Below, piece by piece: positions 48,838-59,231 of a stretch of DNA of 64,000 nt (the stretch's first letter is position 1; each line of letters begins with the position of its first letter). Location of the stretch: assembly GCA_934234215.1 (NCBI GenBank), contig CAKQHB010000007.1, forward strand, positions 1-64,000. Direction: 5' to 3'. The position numbers and the translations under genes are program-made. Origin of the DNA: an uncultured Cuneatibacter sp. Lineage in GTDB: Bacteria > Bacillota > Clostridia > Lachnospirales > Lachnospiraceae. The notes below the pieces were generated by a model. The model ran no database searches. It was not told where the DNA came from and worked only from the letters and a program-made list of their open reading frames with translations.

Positions 48838-49320
48838 TTAAGACCTGCAAAACAGAGTCTCTTTTGTGGCACATACTTTGTCTGCCAGGCAGACGATCCA
48901 TCCCTCACGGCAGGTCGGCGGAACCGGGACGAGGGGAAACATATGCCGCAGGATGATATTTGACTCAACATTCGTCAGGTCGAAATCCTCGCGGGCGTTT
49001 TTCAGTGCGCGGGCAGGATGATGAAATCCATGCAGTCTGTGACCGCCGTTTTTTTTATGCCAGTCGTACAGGAAGTAGTCGTGAAGCAGTGCACCGCGGA
49101 TCAGGGACCGGCGGTCTATCGGAATCCGCAGAAGGCGGGCGATATGACAGCTGCATCTGGTGACGGAGAGGCAATGCTCATAGACACTCACCGTACCATG
49201 CTGGATGTAATCCGTGGTCTGTGCCAGACGTCCCTCTTTGGAGAGAGCGGAGATCTGTTCCCGGATCTCCGCAGCGATATGCGCTTCATCTTCTGCCAGC
49301 GGTGTGCGCTCTGCACACAT
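48838..49320 (-). CDS. HD-domain phosphohydrolase
   Basis: A 160-residue enzyme with HD-type metal motif: VYEHCLSVTRCSC, then ALLHDYFLYDW (His-Asp), and a third His in RLHGFHHPARA. Such short HD proteins hydrolyse nucleotides or phosphorylated metabolites; the substrate is unknown. It begins 6 nt after the thioredoxin stop and is probably cotranscribed with it. Confidence 0.85.
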   Translation of the reverse strand: MCAERTPLAEDEAHIAAEIREQISALSKEGRLAQTTDYIQHGTVSVYEHCLSVTRCSCHIARLLRIPIDRRSLIRGALLHDYFLYDWHKKNGGHRLHGFHHPARALKNAREDFDLTNVESNIILRHMFPLVPVPPTCREGWIVCLADKVCATKETLFCRS

Positions 49321-49326
49321 AGCTGC

Positions 49327-49635
49327 TCAGACGTTCATCAGCTCGCGCAGCTCTGCCTCTGTCTGCAAGCCGATGACTTTGTTTGCAACCTTTCCATCCT
49401 GAAACAGGATCAGAGTCGGTACGCTCATAACACCGTACTGGATCGCAATCTCGGTGTCTGCATCTACATCCAGCTTACCGATGGTAACACGGCCTGCGTA
49501 CTCGCTCTCCAGCTTCTCTAAGATCGGTGCCTGCATCTTGCACGGACCGCACCAGGTTGCGAAGAAATCTACCAGAACCGGTGTCTGGCTCTTCAATACT
49601 TCCTGTTCAAATGTATCCTTATGAAAAATCTTCAT
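49327..49635 (-). CDS. trxA: Thioredoxin
   Basis: A 102-residue disulfide reductase with active site WCGPC (28-32) and cis-Pro loop GVMSVPTLILF. Cytoplasmic; length normal. GGAGGA precedes ATG 49635. Confidence 0.96.
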   Translation of the reverse strand: MKIFHKDTFEQEVLKSQTPVLVDFFATWCGPCKMQAPILEKLESEYAGRVTIGKLDVDADTEIAIQYGVMSVPTLILFQDGKVANKVIGLQTEAELRELMNV

Positions 49636-49842
49636 TACATTCCTCCATTCCGGAACGCATCTGCGCTCCACAAATCGGGTATTCCTCTTGAATCCCCCTC
49701 ATGTTAGCAGGCAAAAACAAAAAAGTCAAGGGGAGAAATCACAGGATTCCGCACAGGGAAAAACAGCGAAAACGGTGGACATCCATTTTCAAACAGGATA
49801 CAATAAATCCAAAGTGGTATGAGAGGGGAACACAGTAAGATT

Positions 49843-50658
49843 ATGGATCACAACTATCGCCTTTTGGCATTTGACTTAGACGGTACTCTGACAAATTCGG
49901 ACAAGATCATCACACCGCGGACATTTGATGCGCTCATGCGGGCGCAGGAGCAGGGTGTGAGGATCGCGCTGGCATCCGGTCGTCCGACATATGGCATTCT
50001 GCCGTTGGCAGAACAGCTGCGGCTGGCGGACTATGACGGTTATATTTTGGCGTTTAACGGTGGTAAGATCGTAAAGTGCCGGACGAAAGAGATCCTGTTT
50101 CAGCAGACGATTCCGCCGGAGCTGCTGCATAAGGTTTATGAGACGGCGGAACAATATCATCTGACGGCGATGACCTATGAGAACGATACCATTGTGACGG
50201 AGCATCCGAACAATCCCTATGTGCAGATCGAGTCGAAGATCTGTCATTTGCCGATCCGTCAGGTTGTACATATGGATGAGGCGGTTGATTTCCCGGTTGT
50301 GAAGTTCCTGCTGGTGGGAGACGAGGATTATCTCGGTCGGATCGAGCCGGAAGTGCAGGCTGCGCTGGGGGATGGCTTTGATGTGTATCGCTCCGCTGGA
50401 TTCTTTTTCGAGGTCGTGACAAAGGGCATCGACAAGGGGGCGTGTCTGCAGCATGTTTTAGATGCGGAGGGCTGGACGAGAGAACAGCTCATGACATTTG
50501 GCGACAGTTACAACGATGCAACGATGCTGCAGTTTGCCGGAGTAGGTGTTGCGATGGGCAACGGCGTGCCGGAGATCCGGGCATTGGCGGATTATGTGAC
50601 CGGCAGTAACGATGAGGACGGCATTGCGGATGCGCTGGAACATTTCGGAATTGTCTGA
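49843..50658 (+). CDS. Cof-type HAD-superfamily sugar/nucleotide phosphatase
   Basis: A 271-residue phosphatase. Motif I DLDGT (11-15, nucleophile Asp11), motif II LASGRP, Cof cap domain, motif III Lys in KGIDKGACL, and motif IV TFGDSYNDATML. It likely dephosphorylates small metabolites. GAGAGGGGAA lies upstream; ATG 49819 is a longer alternative. The serine hydrolase gene follows after 11 bp. Confidence 0.93.
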   Translation: MDHNYRLLAFDLDGTLTNSDKIITPRTFDALMRAQEQGVRIALASGRPTYGILPLAEQLRLADYDGYILAFNGGKIVKCRTKEILFQQTIPPELLHKVYETAEQYHLTAMTYENDTIVTEHPNNPYVQIESKICHLPIRQVVHMDEAVDFPVVKFLLVGDEDYLGRIEPEVQAALGDGFDVYRSAGFFFEVVTKGIDKGACLQHVLDAEGWTREQLMTFGDSYNDATMLQFAGVGVAMGNGVPEIRALADYVTGSNDEDGIADALEHFGIV

Positions 50659-50669
50659 AAGGAGGCTCT

Positions 50670-52583
50670 ATGGATCTGATGGTTTACATGAAGGCATTGC
50701 GGGTACTGCGCAAGATCATGCTGCGGCAGACGGATAACGTGTCGGCCGTCACCTATTCGCCCCAGAAGGGTGCATGGCAGGGATTGACGGATGGCGTGTG
50801 GCATTTCCCAGTATCGACACCGGAGGAGCAGGGCATTTCTTCTGCTTATTTGGAGCAGTTTTTCCGGGACATGGGCAGCGCCTTGGAGACGGGTATTCAT
50901 TCCTTATATGTTGTCCGCAATGGACATGCCATCGCTTCCGGATCCTTTGCACCGTATCGGGAAGGTCTGTGGCATGTGTCCCATTCGCTGTGCAAGAGTG
51001 TCACGAGTCTCGGCATCGGTATTTTGATCGACGAGGGCAAGCTGACACTGGACGAAAAGCTCAACGATATTTTTCAGGGCAAGACGCCACTGCTGTCCCC
51101 GTCCCTTTTTCATAAGGATATTACGGTGCGGCATTTGCTGACAATGAGCTCCGGCGTGGCGTTCAATGAGATCGGTGCGATCGCCGGGGATGACTGGCTG
51201 AAGCTGTTTCTGGAGTCCAATAGACAGTTTGAGCCGGGCGGAAGGTTTGCTTACAACAGTATGAATACCTATGTGCTGTCTGCCATCGTGCAGGAGCGCA
51301 GCGGAGAGACGCTGTTTGATTACCTGAAAGCGAGACTGTTCACACCGCTGGGCATCCGCAATGTTTATTGGGAACCCAGTCCGCAGGGCATCACAAAAGG
51401 CGGTTGGGGACTGTACCTGTGCGCCGAGGATATGGCGAAGCTCGGTCAGCTGTACTTAAATGGCGGCATGTGGGAAGGCACGCGGATCATTTCCGAGGAG
51501 TGGCTGAAAGAGGCATCCGCAAAGCAGATCGAGGGCGCAGGTGCGCTGTACGGCTACGGCTATCAGGTCTGGCAGGGCAGACAGGAAGGCACGTATTTGT
51601 TCAATGGTATGCTCGGTCAGAATGTTTTCATCATGCCCCAGACGCAGACCATCGTGGTGACGCAGGCGGGCAGCTCCGAGTTTTTCGGAACGGGTACTTT
51701 GACAGAGACGGTGTACCGATATTTTCAGTCGGAGCAGTATCAGCCGGCGGATCATGCATTGCCACCGAATCCCACAGCATATGAGAGCTTGCAGCGGACG
51801 CTGCATAGTCTGACATTTCATCAGGCACCGCAGGAAGCGGAGACGGCAGACCGCGGCGGCTGGCTGCGGCAGGCAAAGTTATCCGACAACAGCCGCAGAG
51901 GCACAAGACCACAATATCTGCATCGCAGGATCCGTCTGGATCGGGATCCGGTGGCGGAGTATACGCGCAGTCAGACATTCCGGAACAGACTGAACGGCAC
52001 AGCGTGGACTTTTGAGAAAAATGCAGTGGGCATCCTGCCGCTGTTTGTGCAGGTGATGCACAATAATTACACAACGGGCACGAGTCAGATGTCCTTTTCG
52101 GTGGAAAAAGATGTTCTGACGCTGACGATGGTGGAAAGTGACGCGGAGCGTGTGATCCGCATCGGACTTCCGAGACGGGGATATCCACAGGATCGCTTCG
52201 GCACGGCACAGTATTCCACACTGGACATCGCAGGGGAGATCTACGAGGTCGGTTCTAATGCCCGCTTTGTGACAAACAAAGGACGCACAGAGCTGGAGAT
52301 TCAGATGTGCTTTATTGAGACAAGCAACAGCCGCACCGTGCGTGTGGCATTTGCGGAGGACGGCAATCTGAATCTGCAGTGGAATGAATATCCGACGCTG
52401 GAGCGGCTGGCGCAGGAGAGCATGAAGGAAGTGTCCGTGGATGCAGCGGAGGCGGAGCCAAATGGCATCACGAAGATTCTGGCGGACCTGGGCTTTGGTA
52501 TTGAGCATATGCTCAAGGTGTTTGCTCCGGAGCTGACAGGCGTTCCGGTGACCAAAGAGACCGACAGGCAGATAGAAGAGTAA
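50670..52583 (+). CDS. Serine hydrolase with beta-lactamase-like (class C/PBP4*) domain
   Basis: A 637-residue protein without a signal peptide. Residues about 45-370 form the penicillin-binding fold with the S-x-x-K tetrad Ser106-Leu-Cys-Lys109, YNS motif in FAYNSMNTYVL, and MSSGVAF. The C-terminal 260 residues carry a beta-rich region with unknown role. Members are esterases, peptidases or amidases rather than resistance enzymes. AAAGGAGG precedes the start. Confidence 0.85.
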   Translation: MDLMVYMKALRVLRKIMLRQTDNVSAVTYSPQKGAWQGLTDGVWHFPVSTPEEQGISSAYLEQFFRDMGSALETGIHSLYVVRNGHAIASGSFAPYREGLWHVSHSLCKSVTSLGIGILIDEGKLTLDEKLNDIFQGKTPLLSPSLFHKDITVRHLLTMSSGVAFNEIGAIAGDDWLKLFLESNRQFEPGGRFAYNSMNTYVLSAIVQERSGETLFDYLKARLFTPLGIRNVYWEPSPQGITKGGWGLYLCAEDMAKLGQLYLNGGMWEGTRIISEEWLKEASAKQIEGAGALYGYGYQVWQGRQEGTYLFNGMLGQNVFIMPQTQTIVVTQAGSSEFFGTGTLTETVYRYFQSEQYQPADHALPPNPTAYESLQRTLHSLTFHQAPQEAETADRGGWLRQAKLSDNSRRGTRPQYLHRRIRLDRDPVAEYTRSQTFRNRLNGTAWTFEKNAVGILPLFVQVMHNNYTTGTSQMSFSVEKDVLTLTMVESDAERVIRIGLPRRGYPQDRFGTAQYSTLDIAGEIYEVGSNARFVTNKGRTELEIQMCFIETSNSRTVRVAFAEDGNLNLQWNEYPTLERLAQESMKEVSVDAAEAEPNGITKILADLGFGIEHMLKVFAPELTGVPVTKETDRQIEE

Positions 52584-52602
52584 AGACTAGATTGGAGAAA
52601 AG

Positions 52603-53283
52603 ATGGAAATCAGCATCTTTGATGTGACAGGACCGGTGATGATCGGTCCGTCCAGCTCCCATACAGCGGGAGCGGCGAGACTGGGGCGTGCGGCAAGACT
52701 GATCGCGGGACAGCCGTTCCATTCCGTCTCGTTTGGATTGCATGGTTCTTTTGCACAGACATACAAAGGACATGGTACAGACCGGGCGCTGTTAGCCGGT
52801 GTGCTGGGACTTTCCGAGCAGGATGAACGGCTGGCGCAGGCATTCGGACTGGCGCAGGCAGCGGGATTGCAGTATTCGTTCTATCCGGTTCAGCTGGATG
52901 GGGTACATGAAAATACCGTAAAGATCACGATGGACATGGATGACGGCACGCAGACGACAGTTGTGGGATCCTCCATCGGCGGCGGACAGATCTGTATTTG
53001 CGAGATCAATGGCTTCGAGATGGAGATGAATCTGCGGGCACCGACGCTCATGTTTTCCCATTATGACCGCAAGGGCGTCATCAGCGAAGTGACGCGGCTT
53101 ATTGCGGAGTACGATCTGAACATTGCGACGATGAAGCTGAGCCGCAAGGCAAAAGGCGATGTGGCGTGCTGTGTCGTAGAGGCGGACGGTCAGATCCCGG
53201 AGGGACTTGTGACAGGGATCCGCGGGCTGCACGATATTTTGGCAGCGATGAGCATTACGCTGGATGAGGAGGAAGAGGCGTGA
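52603..53283 (+). CDS. sdaAB: L-serine dehydratase, iron-sulfur type, beta subunit
   Basis: A 226-residue subunit: MIGPSSSHTAGAARLGRAAR near the start and an ACT-like domain at the end (ISEVTRLIAEYDLNIATMKL). With SdaAA it converts L-serine to pyruvate and ammonia. The alpha subunit starts 3 bp downstream. Weak TTGGAGAAA ribosome binding site. Confidence 0.95.
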   Translation: MEISIFDVTGPVMIGPSSSHTAGAARLGRAARLIAGQPFHSVSFGLHGSFAQTYKGHGTDRALLAGVLGLSEQDERLAQAFGLAQAAGLQYSFYPVQLDGVHENTVKITMDMDDGTQTTVVGSSIGGGQICICEINGFEMEMNLRAPTLMFSHYDRKGVISEVTRLIAEYDLNIATMKLSRKAKGDVACCVVEADGQIPEGLVTGIRGLHDILAAMSITLDEEEEA

Positions 53284-53285
53284 AA

Positions 53286-54161
53286 ATGTATGAGACGATT
53301 GCGCAGCTTCTGAAGCTGTGCAGCGAGCAGGACGTTCCTTTGTGGGAGATGATTCTGAAAAATGAAAGGAAGCTTTCGGAGGCATCGGAGGATGTGATCT
53401 GGAAGCGGCTGGATGCAAGACTTGCGGTCATGCGGGCTTCCGCAAAGAAAGCGTTGGAGCTGCCGCAGAATACCGTGGGCAATATGATCTCCGGTCTGGC
53501 AAGTGCTCAGGCAGGCTATGCCAAGGGCGACACGATCTGCGGACATCTCGTGAACCGTGTCATGGCGATGGCATTGTCCGGAAGCGAGGTGAATGCCTCA
53601 ATGGGACGCATCTGCGCGGCTCCGACAGCAGGTTCCTGCGGTATCTTACCGGCAGTGCTGTTCGGATTGCAGGAAGAGTATGATCTGAGCGAGGAGACGC
53701 TTCGCCACGGATTGATGACGGCATCCGGTCTGGGTGCGATCATCGTGCACAATGCAACGGTGTCCGGCGCAGAGGGCGGATGTCAGGCAGAGTGCGGCGC
53801 AGCGGCAGCGATGGCGAGTGCAGCGGCAGTGGAGATGTTGGGCGGCTCCCCGGCGCAGTGTGCAGACGCGATGGCGCTGTGTCTGATTAACTGTATGGGA
53901 TTGATCTGCGATCCTGTGGCAGGACTGGTGCAGGTGCCCTGTGCCCAGAGAAATGCGTCTCAGGCAGTGAATGCGCTGCTGTGTGCGGATCTGGTGCTGG
54001 GCGGCATGAGAAGTCCCATCAGTCCGGATCAGGTGATCGATGCGATGTACCGGGTGGGCAGAATGCTTCCCGTAGAATTAAAAGAGACGGCGCTGGGCGG
54101 AATCGCAGCAACGCCGGACGCAAAGAAAATGGCAGAAGAGATTTTTGGCGAGGAACGCTGA
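53286..54161 (+). CDS. sdaAA: L-serine dehydratase, iron-sulfur type, alpha subunit
   Basis: A 291-residue catalytic subunit. Signature ICAAPTAGSCGILPAVL, cluster Cys residues in GGCQAECGAAAAMAS and CDPVAGLVQVPCAQRNA. The oxygen-sensitive 4Fe-4S enzyme fits an anaerobe. ATG 53286 is preferred to GTG 53280, which overlaps the beta stop. fhs follows 19 bp later. Confidence 0.95.
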   Translation: MYETIAQLLKLCSEQDVPLWEMILKNERKLSEASEDVIWKRLDARLAVMRASAKKALELPQNTVGNMISGLASAQAGYAKGDTICGHLVNRVMAMALSGSEVNASMGRICAAPTAGSCGILPAVLFGLQEEYDLSEETLRHGLMTASGLGAIIVHNATVSGAEGGCQAECGAAAAMASAAAVEMLGGSPAQCADAMALCLINCMGLICDPVAGLVQVPCAQRNASQAVNALLCADLVLGGMRSPISPDQVIDAMYRVGRMLPVELKETALGGIAATPDAKKMAEEIFGEER

Positions 54162-54180
54162 GAAAGAGAGGAGCAGAAAG

Positions 54181-55851
54181 ATGAAGTCTGATATCGAAAT
54201 TGCAAGAGAGGCGAATATGAAACCGATCCGCGAGGTAGCGGAGCTGCTTGGCATGAGCGAGGATGATCTGGAGCTGTACGGAAAGTATAAGGCAAAGCTG
54301 TCTGATGACCTGTGGAACCGTGTGAAGGATCGTCCCGATGGAAAGCTGATTCTGATGACGGCGATCAACCCGACCCCGGCAGGAGAGGGCAAGACGACGA
54401 CCAGCGTTGGCCTCGGACAGGCGCTTTGCAAGATGGGCAGGAAAGCAATCATTGCGCTGCGTGAGCCGTCTCTCGGACCGTGCTTTGGCATTAAGGGCGG
54501 CGCAGCAGGCGGCGGCTATGCGCAGGTCGTTCCGATGGATGATCTGAACCTGCATTTCACCGGCGATTTCCATGCAATCACATCTGCAAATAATCTGCTG
54601 GCAGCATTGCTGGACAATCATCTGCAGCAGGGCAATGCGCTGCACATTGATCCGAAGCAGATCGTGTGGAAGCGCTGTCTGGATATGAATGACCGCGCTC
54701 TGCGCAACATTGTCATCGGCATGGGCAAAAAAACCGACGGCGTTGTGCGGGAAGATCACTTTATCATCACCGTTGCTTCAGAAATTATGGCGATCCTCTG
54801 TCTGGCAAATGATCTGCAGGATCTGAAAGATCGTCTGGCGCGGATCATTGTGGCATATACATACACCGGCGAGCCGGTCACTGCCGCAGATCTGAATGCA
54901 GTCGGCTCTATGGCGGCATTGCTGAAGGATGCCATCAAGCCGAACCTGATCCAGACATTGGAGAATACCCCGGCGCTCGTTCACGGCGGTCCTTTTGCGA
55001 ATATCGCACACGGCTGCAACAGTGTCCGTGCAACGAAGACCGCGCTGAAGATCGCAGATTATGTCGTAACCGAGGCTGGATTTGGCGCAGATCTGGGAGC
55101 TGAAAAGTTCTTTGATATCAAGTGCCGCATGGCAGGTTTGTCTCCGGATGCAGTTGTTCTAGTGGCGACTGTTCGTGCGCTGAAATACAACGGCGGCGTG
55201 CCGAAAACCGAGTTGTCCGCAGAGAATCTGGATGCACTGAAAGCCGGTATCGTCAATCTGGAAAAGCACATCGAAAACCTGCAGAAGTTCGGCGTTCCGG
55301 TCGTTGTAACACTGAACCGTTTTGTGACAGATACCGATGCAGAGTTAGACTATGTGCGGGAGTTCTGTGAGGCGAGAGGCTGTGAGTTCGCATTGTCCGA
55401 AGTATGGGAAAAGGGCGGCGAAGGCGGCATCGCACTGGCAGAGAAGGTGCTGTATACCTTAGAGAACAAAGAGAGCCATTTCGCTCCTTTATATGAGGAT
55501 AGCCTGTCCATCAAAGAAAAGATCAGCAAGATCGCAACGGACATTTATGGTGCAGGCAATGTGGTCTACGAGGCAGCCGCTTCCAAGGCGATCGATCGTA
55601 TCGAAGCGCTGGGCTTCGGCAATCTGCCGGTGTGCATGGCAAAGAATCAGTATTCGCTGTCGGATGACCAGAAGAAGCTCGGTCGTCCCGAAGGCTTTAC
55701 ACTGCATATCCGCGAAGTTTATGTCAATGCGGGCGCAGGCTTTGTGGTAGCCATCACCGGCACGGTCATGACGATGCCGGGTCTGCCGAAGGTTCCGGCA
55801 GCCAACAACATTGATGTGGATGCAGACGGTAATATTACCGGACTGTTTTAA
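54181..55851 (+). CDS. fhs: Formate-tetrahydrofolate ligase
   Basis: A 556-residue enzyme that makes 10-formyl-THF from formate, THF and ATP, the entry to one-carbon metabolism in acetogens and purine-fermenting Clostridia. ATP-binding region NPTPAGEGKTTTSVGLGQ near 61-78; EPSLGPCFGIKGGAAGGGY; LNRFVTDTDAE. AGAGGAGCAG precedes ATG 54181. It sits behind serine dehydratase, linking serine breakdown to folate. Confidence 0.97.
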   Translation: MKSDIEIAREANMKPIREVAELLGMSEDDLELYGKYKAKLSDDLWNRVKDRPDGKLILMTAINPTPAGEGKTTTSVGLGQALCKMGRKAIIALREPSLGPCFGIKGGAAGGGYAQVVPMDDLNLHFTGDFHAITSANNLLAALLDNHLQQGNALHIDPKQIVWKRCLDMNDRALRNIVIGMGKKTDGVVREDHFIITVASEIMAILCLANDLQDLKDRLARIIVAYTYTGEPVTAADLNAVGSMAALLKDAIKPNLIQTLENTPALVHGGPFANIAHGCNSVRATKTALKIADYVVTEAGFGADLGAEKFFDIKCRMAGLSPDAVVLVATVRALKYNGGVPKTELSAENLDALKAGIVNLEKHIENLQKFGVPVVVTLNRFVTDTDAELDYVREFCEARGCEFALSEVWEKGGEGGIALAEKVLYTLENKESHFAPLYEDSLSIKEKISKIATDIYGAGNVVYEAAASKAIDRIEALGFGNLPVCMAKNQYSLSDDQKKLGRPEGFTLHIREVYVNAGAGFVVAITGTVMTMPGLPKVPAANNIDVDADGNITGLF

Positions 55852-55856
55852 GCAAT

Positions 55857-57152
55857 ATGCGTGGGGGATTACACGGAGAGGGGACAGTCTCCGAAAAAAA
55901 TCATAGTCTGTCTCACTGGCTGATGTTGGCAGCCTGCTGCGGTCTCGCAGCAGGCTCCATTGGTCTGTGCTTTAATTGCAGCGGTATTTTCTTTACATCG
56001 GTTGCGAAAGATCTGGGAGTCGGACAGGGCGCAGTGGCGCTCTCCCTGACATTGATGAATCTGATGACAGGTTTGCTCAGCCCGGTGGTCGTGACGCTGA
56101 TGCGGAAAGTACCGCTGCGTTTGTTATTGATCGGCGGCGTTCTCCTTGCCGTGGGTGCAACGCTGCTCATGGCGGGCATGCAGCACATCCTCGTATTCTA
56201 TGTGCTGTCGCTTCTGCGCGGTCTTGGCGCGTGTATGTTCTCAAATGCAGCGCTGTCCGTCCTGCTGAACAACTGGTTTCAGGAACGCAATGGCTTCGCT
56301 GTGGGACTGGCATTTTGCTTCTCCGGTGTCGGCGGAACCTTCTTCAATCCACTGTTAAAAGCCTGCATGGAAAGCATGGGCTGGCGCACCGCTTATCTTG
56401 TCATGGCGGCGCTGATCGCCACGGTGTCCCTGCCGGGAGCGCTGTTTGTGCGGTTGAGACCGGAGGAGAAAGGGCTGGTGGCATATGGAGCTTCGGATTC
56501 GCCGGAAGCCTCGGCTGTGGCTGCGTCTGCTTCGGCAGCATCGGGGGCTCAGTCTGCCGGTGCTGCAGCTACCGGAAACAGTATCCTGCTGTCAATTTTA
56601 CTGGCGGCGGTTGCATTTCTCGCCTGCTATGTGACGGGATTCGGGCAGCATCTGTCCGGTTTTGGTGAGAGCATCCACATGGTCGGAACTGCCAGTGCAA
56701 TACTTGTCTCTGCTTCGATGGTTGGAAACATTGCATTTAAGCTGCTTCTTGGAGTGCTATCTGACAAGATCGGCGCGATCCGCGCCTGCATGTTGCTGTT
56801 TGCAGCGAATTTACTCAGCTTATTCGGCATGTTTTTCCTGCCAGGCGATGGTGTGCTAATGCCGATGCTCATACCGTTTTTGTATGGAACATGCTTTGCC
56901 ATCACATCTGTCGGAATGCCGCTGGTGGCGCGGGCTGCGACAACACCGGAGCAGTACGATCACACCGTCGGCATCATGTCCATGATGACAAATTTCGGCG
57001 GAGCTGTATCCCTGACTGCGATCGGGGCACTCTATGACTGGACGGGAAGCTATGGAAGCGCGATTGGAATGTGTGCGGGAGTGTCTGGAGCGTGTCTGGG
57101 GCTGTTGGGAGTGATTGCAGTGAAAGCAAGGAAAGAATTGACAGAGCGATAA
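55857..57152 (+). CDS. MFS transporter, OFA/monocarboxylate-type
   Basis: A 431-residue carrier with 12 predicted helices. N-terminal pattern GSIGLCFNCSGIFFTSVAKD and LLNNWFQERNGFAVGLAFCF resemble the oxalate/formate antiporter group. A low-complexity Ala/Ser loop (about 210-232) joins the two halves. It might carry formate or a small organic acid, given its position after fhs, but this is inference. No clear ribosome binding site before ATG 55857. Confidence 0.82.
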   Translation: MRGGLHGEGTVSEKNHSLSHWLMLAACCGLAAGSIGLCFNCSGIFFTSVAKDLGVGQGAVALSLTLMNLMTGLLSPVVVTLMRKVPLRLLLIGGVLLAVGATLLMAGMQHILVFYVLSLLRGLGACMFSNAALSVLLNNWFQERNGFAVGLAFCFSGVGGTFFNPLLKACMESMGWRTAYLVMAALIATVSLPGALFVRLRPEEKGLVAYGASDSPEASAVAASASAASGAQSAGAAATGNSILLSILLAAVAFLACYVTGFGQHLSGFGESIHMVGTASAILVSASMVGNIAFKLLLGVLSDKIGAIRACMLLFAANLLSLFGMFFLPGDGVLMPMLIPFLYGTCFAITSVGMPLVARAATTPEQYDHTVGIMSMMTNFGGAVSLTAIGALYDWTGSYGSAIGMCAGVSGACLGLLGVIAVKARKELTER

Positions 57153-57237
57153 TTATGGAGTAGAATAAGCATAGAACATTTGTTCTGATTACAAAATGGA
57201 TTTTGGTTATAAGAGGATGATTTAGAGGCGAGACGAT

Positions 57238-59223
57238 ATGGATCAGTTTAAGTTGGTGTCGGATTTTGCTCCCACGGGCGATCAGCCGCAGGCGATAGAG
57301 CAGTTAGTTGCCGGTTTTGAGGAGGGCAATCAGTTTCAGACTCTTTTGGGTGTTACCGGTTCCGGTAAGACCTTTACGATGGCGAATATTATTCAGCGTC
57401 TGAACCGACCGACGCTTGTGATTTCGCATAATAAGACACTGGCGCAGCAGCTTTACGGCGAGTTTAAGGAGATGTTTCCGGAGAATGCGGTGGAGCTGTT
57501 CATCAGTTACTACGATTATTACCAGCCGGAGGCATATGTGCCTTCGACGGATACCTATATTGAGAAGGATTCCAGCATTAACGACGAAATTGATAAGCTG
57601 CGCCATTCTGCGACAGCAGCATTGTCGGAGCGGCGGGATGTGATTATTGTGGCGTCGGTTTCCTGCATTTATGGATTGGGCAGCCCCATTGATTATAAGA
57701 AGATGGTAGTATCGCTGCGACCGGGGATGGAGATCGACCGGGATGAAGTGATTCATAAGCTGATCGCGATGCAGTATGAGCGCAATGAGATGGATTTCAA
57801 GCGTACAACATTTCGTGTGCGCGGGGATGTGCTGGAGATATTTCCGGCAGCATCGGATGATGTGGCAGTGCGGGTAGAGTTCTTTGGCGATGAGGTAGAT
57901 CGAATTGCGGAGTTTGATCCGCTGACCGGTGAGGTGCACAGTTATCTGAACCATGTTGCTATCTTCCCGGCATCCCATTATGTTGTTCCGCAGGAGCAGA
58001 TGAACCGTGCGATCATAGCGATTGAGAAGGAGCTGGAGCAGCAGGTCGCTTATTTCAAGCGGGAGGATCGGCTGATCGAGGCGCAGCGAATCGCGGAGCG
58101 CACGAATTTTGATATTGAGATGATGCGTGAGACCGGATTTTGCTCCGGCATTGAGAACTATTCGGCACCGCTTGCCGGGCTGGAACCGGGTGCGACACCG
58201 CATACGCTGATGGACTATTTTCCAGATGATTTTCTGATCATGGTAGACGAGTCGCATATCACGATTCCACAGGTGCGCGGCATGTACGCGGGCGACCGTT
58301 CCCGCAAGACGACATTGGTGGACTATGGTTTCCGTCTACCATCTGCGTTGGATAACCGTCCGCTGAATTTTGAGGAGTTTGAGAGCAAGATCAATCAGAT
58401 GCTGTTCGTGTCTGCGACACCGTCTGTTTATGAGGAAGAGCATGAGCTGCTTCGCGCAGAGCAGGTGATTCGTCCGACCGGACTTCTCGATCCGGAGATT
58501 ACAGTACATCCGGTAGAGGGACAGATCGACCATCTGCTGGGTGAGATCCGCAAGGAGGTTGCGAAGAAGAGCAAGGTGCTGATCACCACATTGACGAAGC
58601 GGATGGCGGAGGATCTGACGGATTATCTGCGGGAAGCAGGCGTCCGCGTGCGCTATTTACATTCGGACATTGCGGCACTGGAGCGTGCGGAGATTATTCG
58701 AGATATGCGTCTGGATGTGTTCGATGTATTGGTAGGTATTAACCTGCTGCGAGAGGGATTGGATATTCCGGAGGTTGCCCTTGTTGCGATTTTGGATGCG
58801 GACAAAGAGGGCTTCCTGCGTTCGGAGACATCCCTGATCCAGACGATCGGCCGTGCAGCTCGTAATGCAGAAGGTCGCGTCATTATGTACGCGGATATGG
58901 AGACGGATTCGATGAAGCACGCGATCGAAGAGACGAATCGACGCCGCAAGATCCAGCAACAATATAATGAAGAGCATGGCATCACGCCGGAGACGATTCA
59001 CAAGGCAGTCCGGGATCTGATCACGATCTCCAAGGCGGCAGAGAAGGCGACAGTGACATTGGAAAAAGATCCGGAGTCGATGTCTGCAAAGGAGCTGGCG
59101 CAGCTGATCGGCAAGCTGAACAAAGAGATGCGAAAGGCAGCTTCCGAGTTGAACTTCGAGGCGGCAGCCGAGCTGCGTGACCGCATCGTAGAACTAAAGA
59201 AATATCAGAACGAAGAGAAATAG
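57238..59223 (+). CDS. uvrB: Excinuclease ABC subunit B
   Basis: A 661-residue nucleotide excision repair helicase. Walker A GVTGSGKT near 38-45, beta-hairpin ISYYDYYQPEAYVPSTDTYI region, MVDESHITIPQVRGMY, helicase motif VI QTIGRAARN, and C-terminal UVR domain (ELNFEAAAELRDRI). It forms the damage-bound complex with UvrA, encoded 8 bp downstream. Confidence 0.98.
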   Translation: MDQFKLVSDFAPTGDQPQAIEQLVAGFEEGNQFQTLLGVTGSGKTFTMANIIQRLNRPTLVISHNKTLAQQLYGEFKEMFPENAVELFISYYDYYQPEAYVPSTDTYIEKDSSINDEIDKLRHSATAALSERRDVIIVASVSCIYGLGSPIDYKKMVVSLRPGMEIDRDEVIHKLIAMQYERNEMDFKRTTFRVRGDVLEIFPAASDDVAVRVEFFGDEVDRIAEFDPLTGEVHSYLNHVAIFPASHYVVPQEQMNRAIIAIEKELEQQVAYFKREDRLIEAQRIAERTNFDIEMMRETGFCSGIENYSAPLAGLEPGATPHTLMDYFPDDFLIMVDESHITIPQVRGMYAGDRSRKTTLVDYGFRLPSALDNRPLNFEEFESKINQMLFVSATPSVYEEEHELLRAEQVIRPTGLLDPEITVHPVEGQIDHLLGEIRKEVAKKSKVLITTLTKRMAEDLTDYLREAGVRVRYLHSDIAALERAEIIRDMRLDVFDVLVGINLLREGLDIPEVALVAILDADKEGFLRSETSLIQTIGRAARNAEGRVIMYADMETDSMKHAIEETNRRRKIQQQYNEEHGITPETIHKAVRDLITISKAAEKATVTLEKDPESMSAKELAQLIGKLNKEMRKAASELNFEAAAELRDRIVELKKYQNEEK

Positions 59224-59231
59224 AGGCAGCA

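Noticed and set aside
50670..52583. Beta-lactamase antibiotic resistance gene
   Set aside because: The fold is shared, but the protein lacks a signal peptide, has a long C-terminal domain and resembles PBP4*-type hydrolases, so resistance is not supported.
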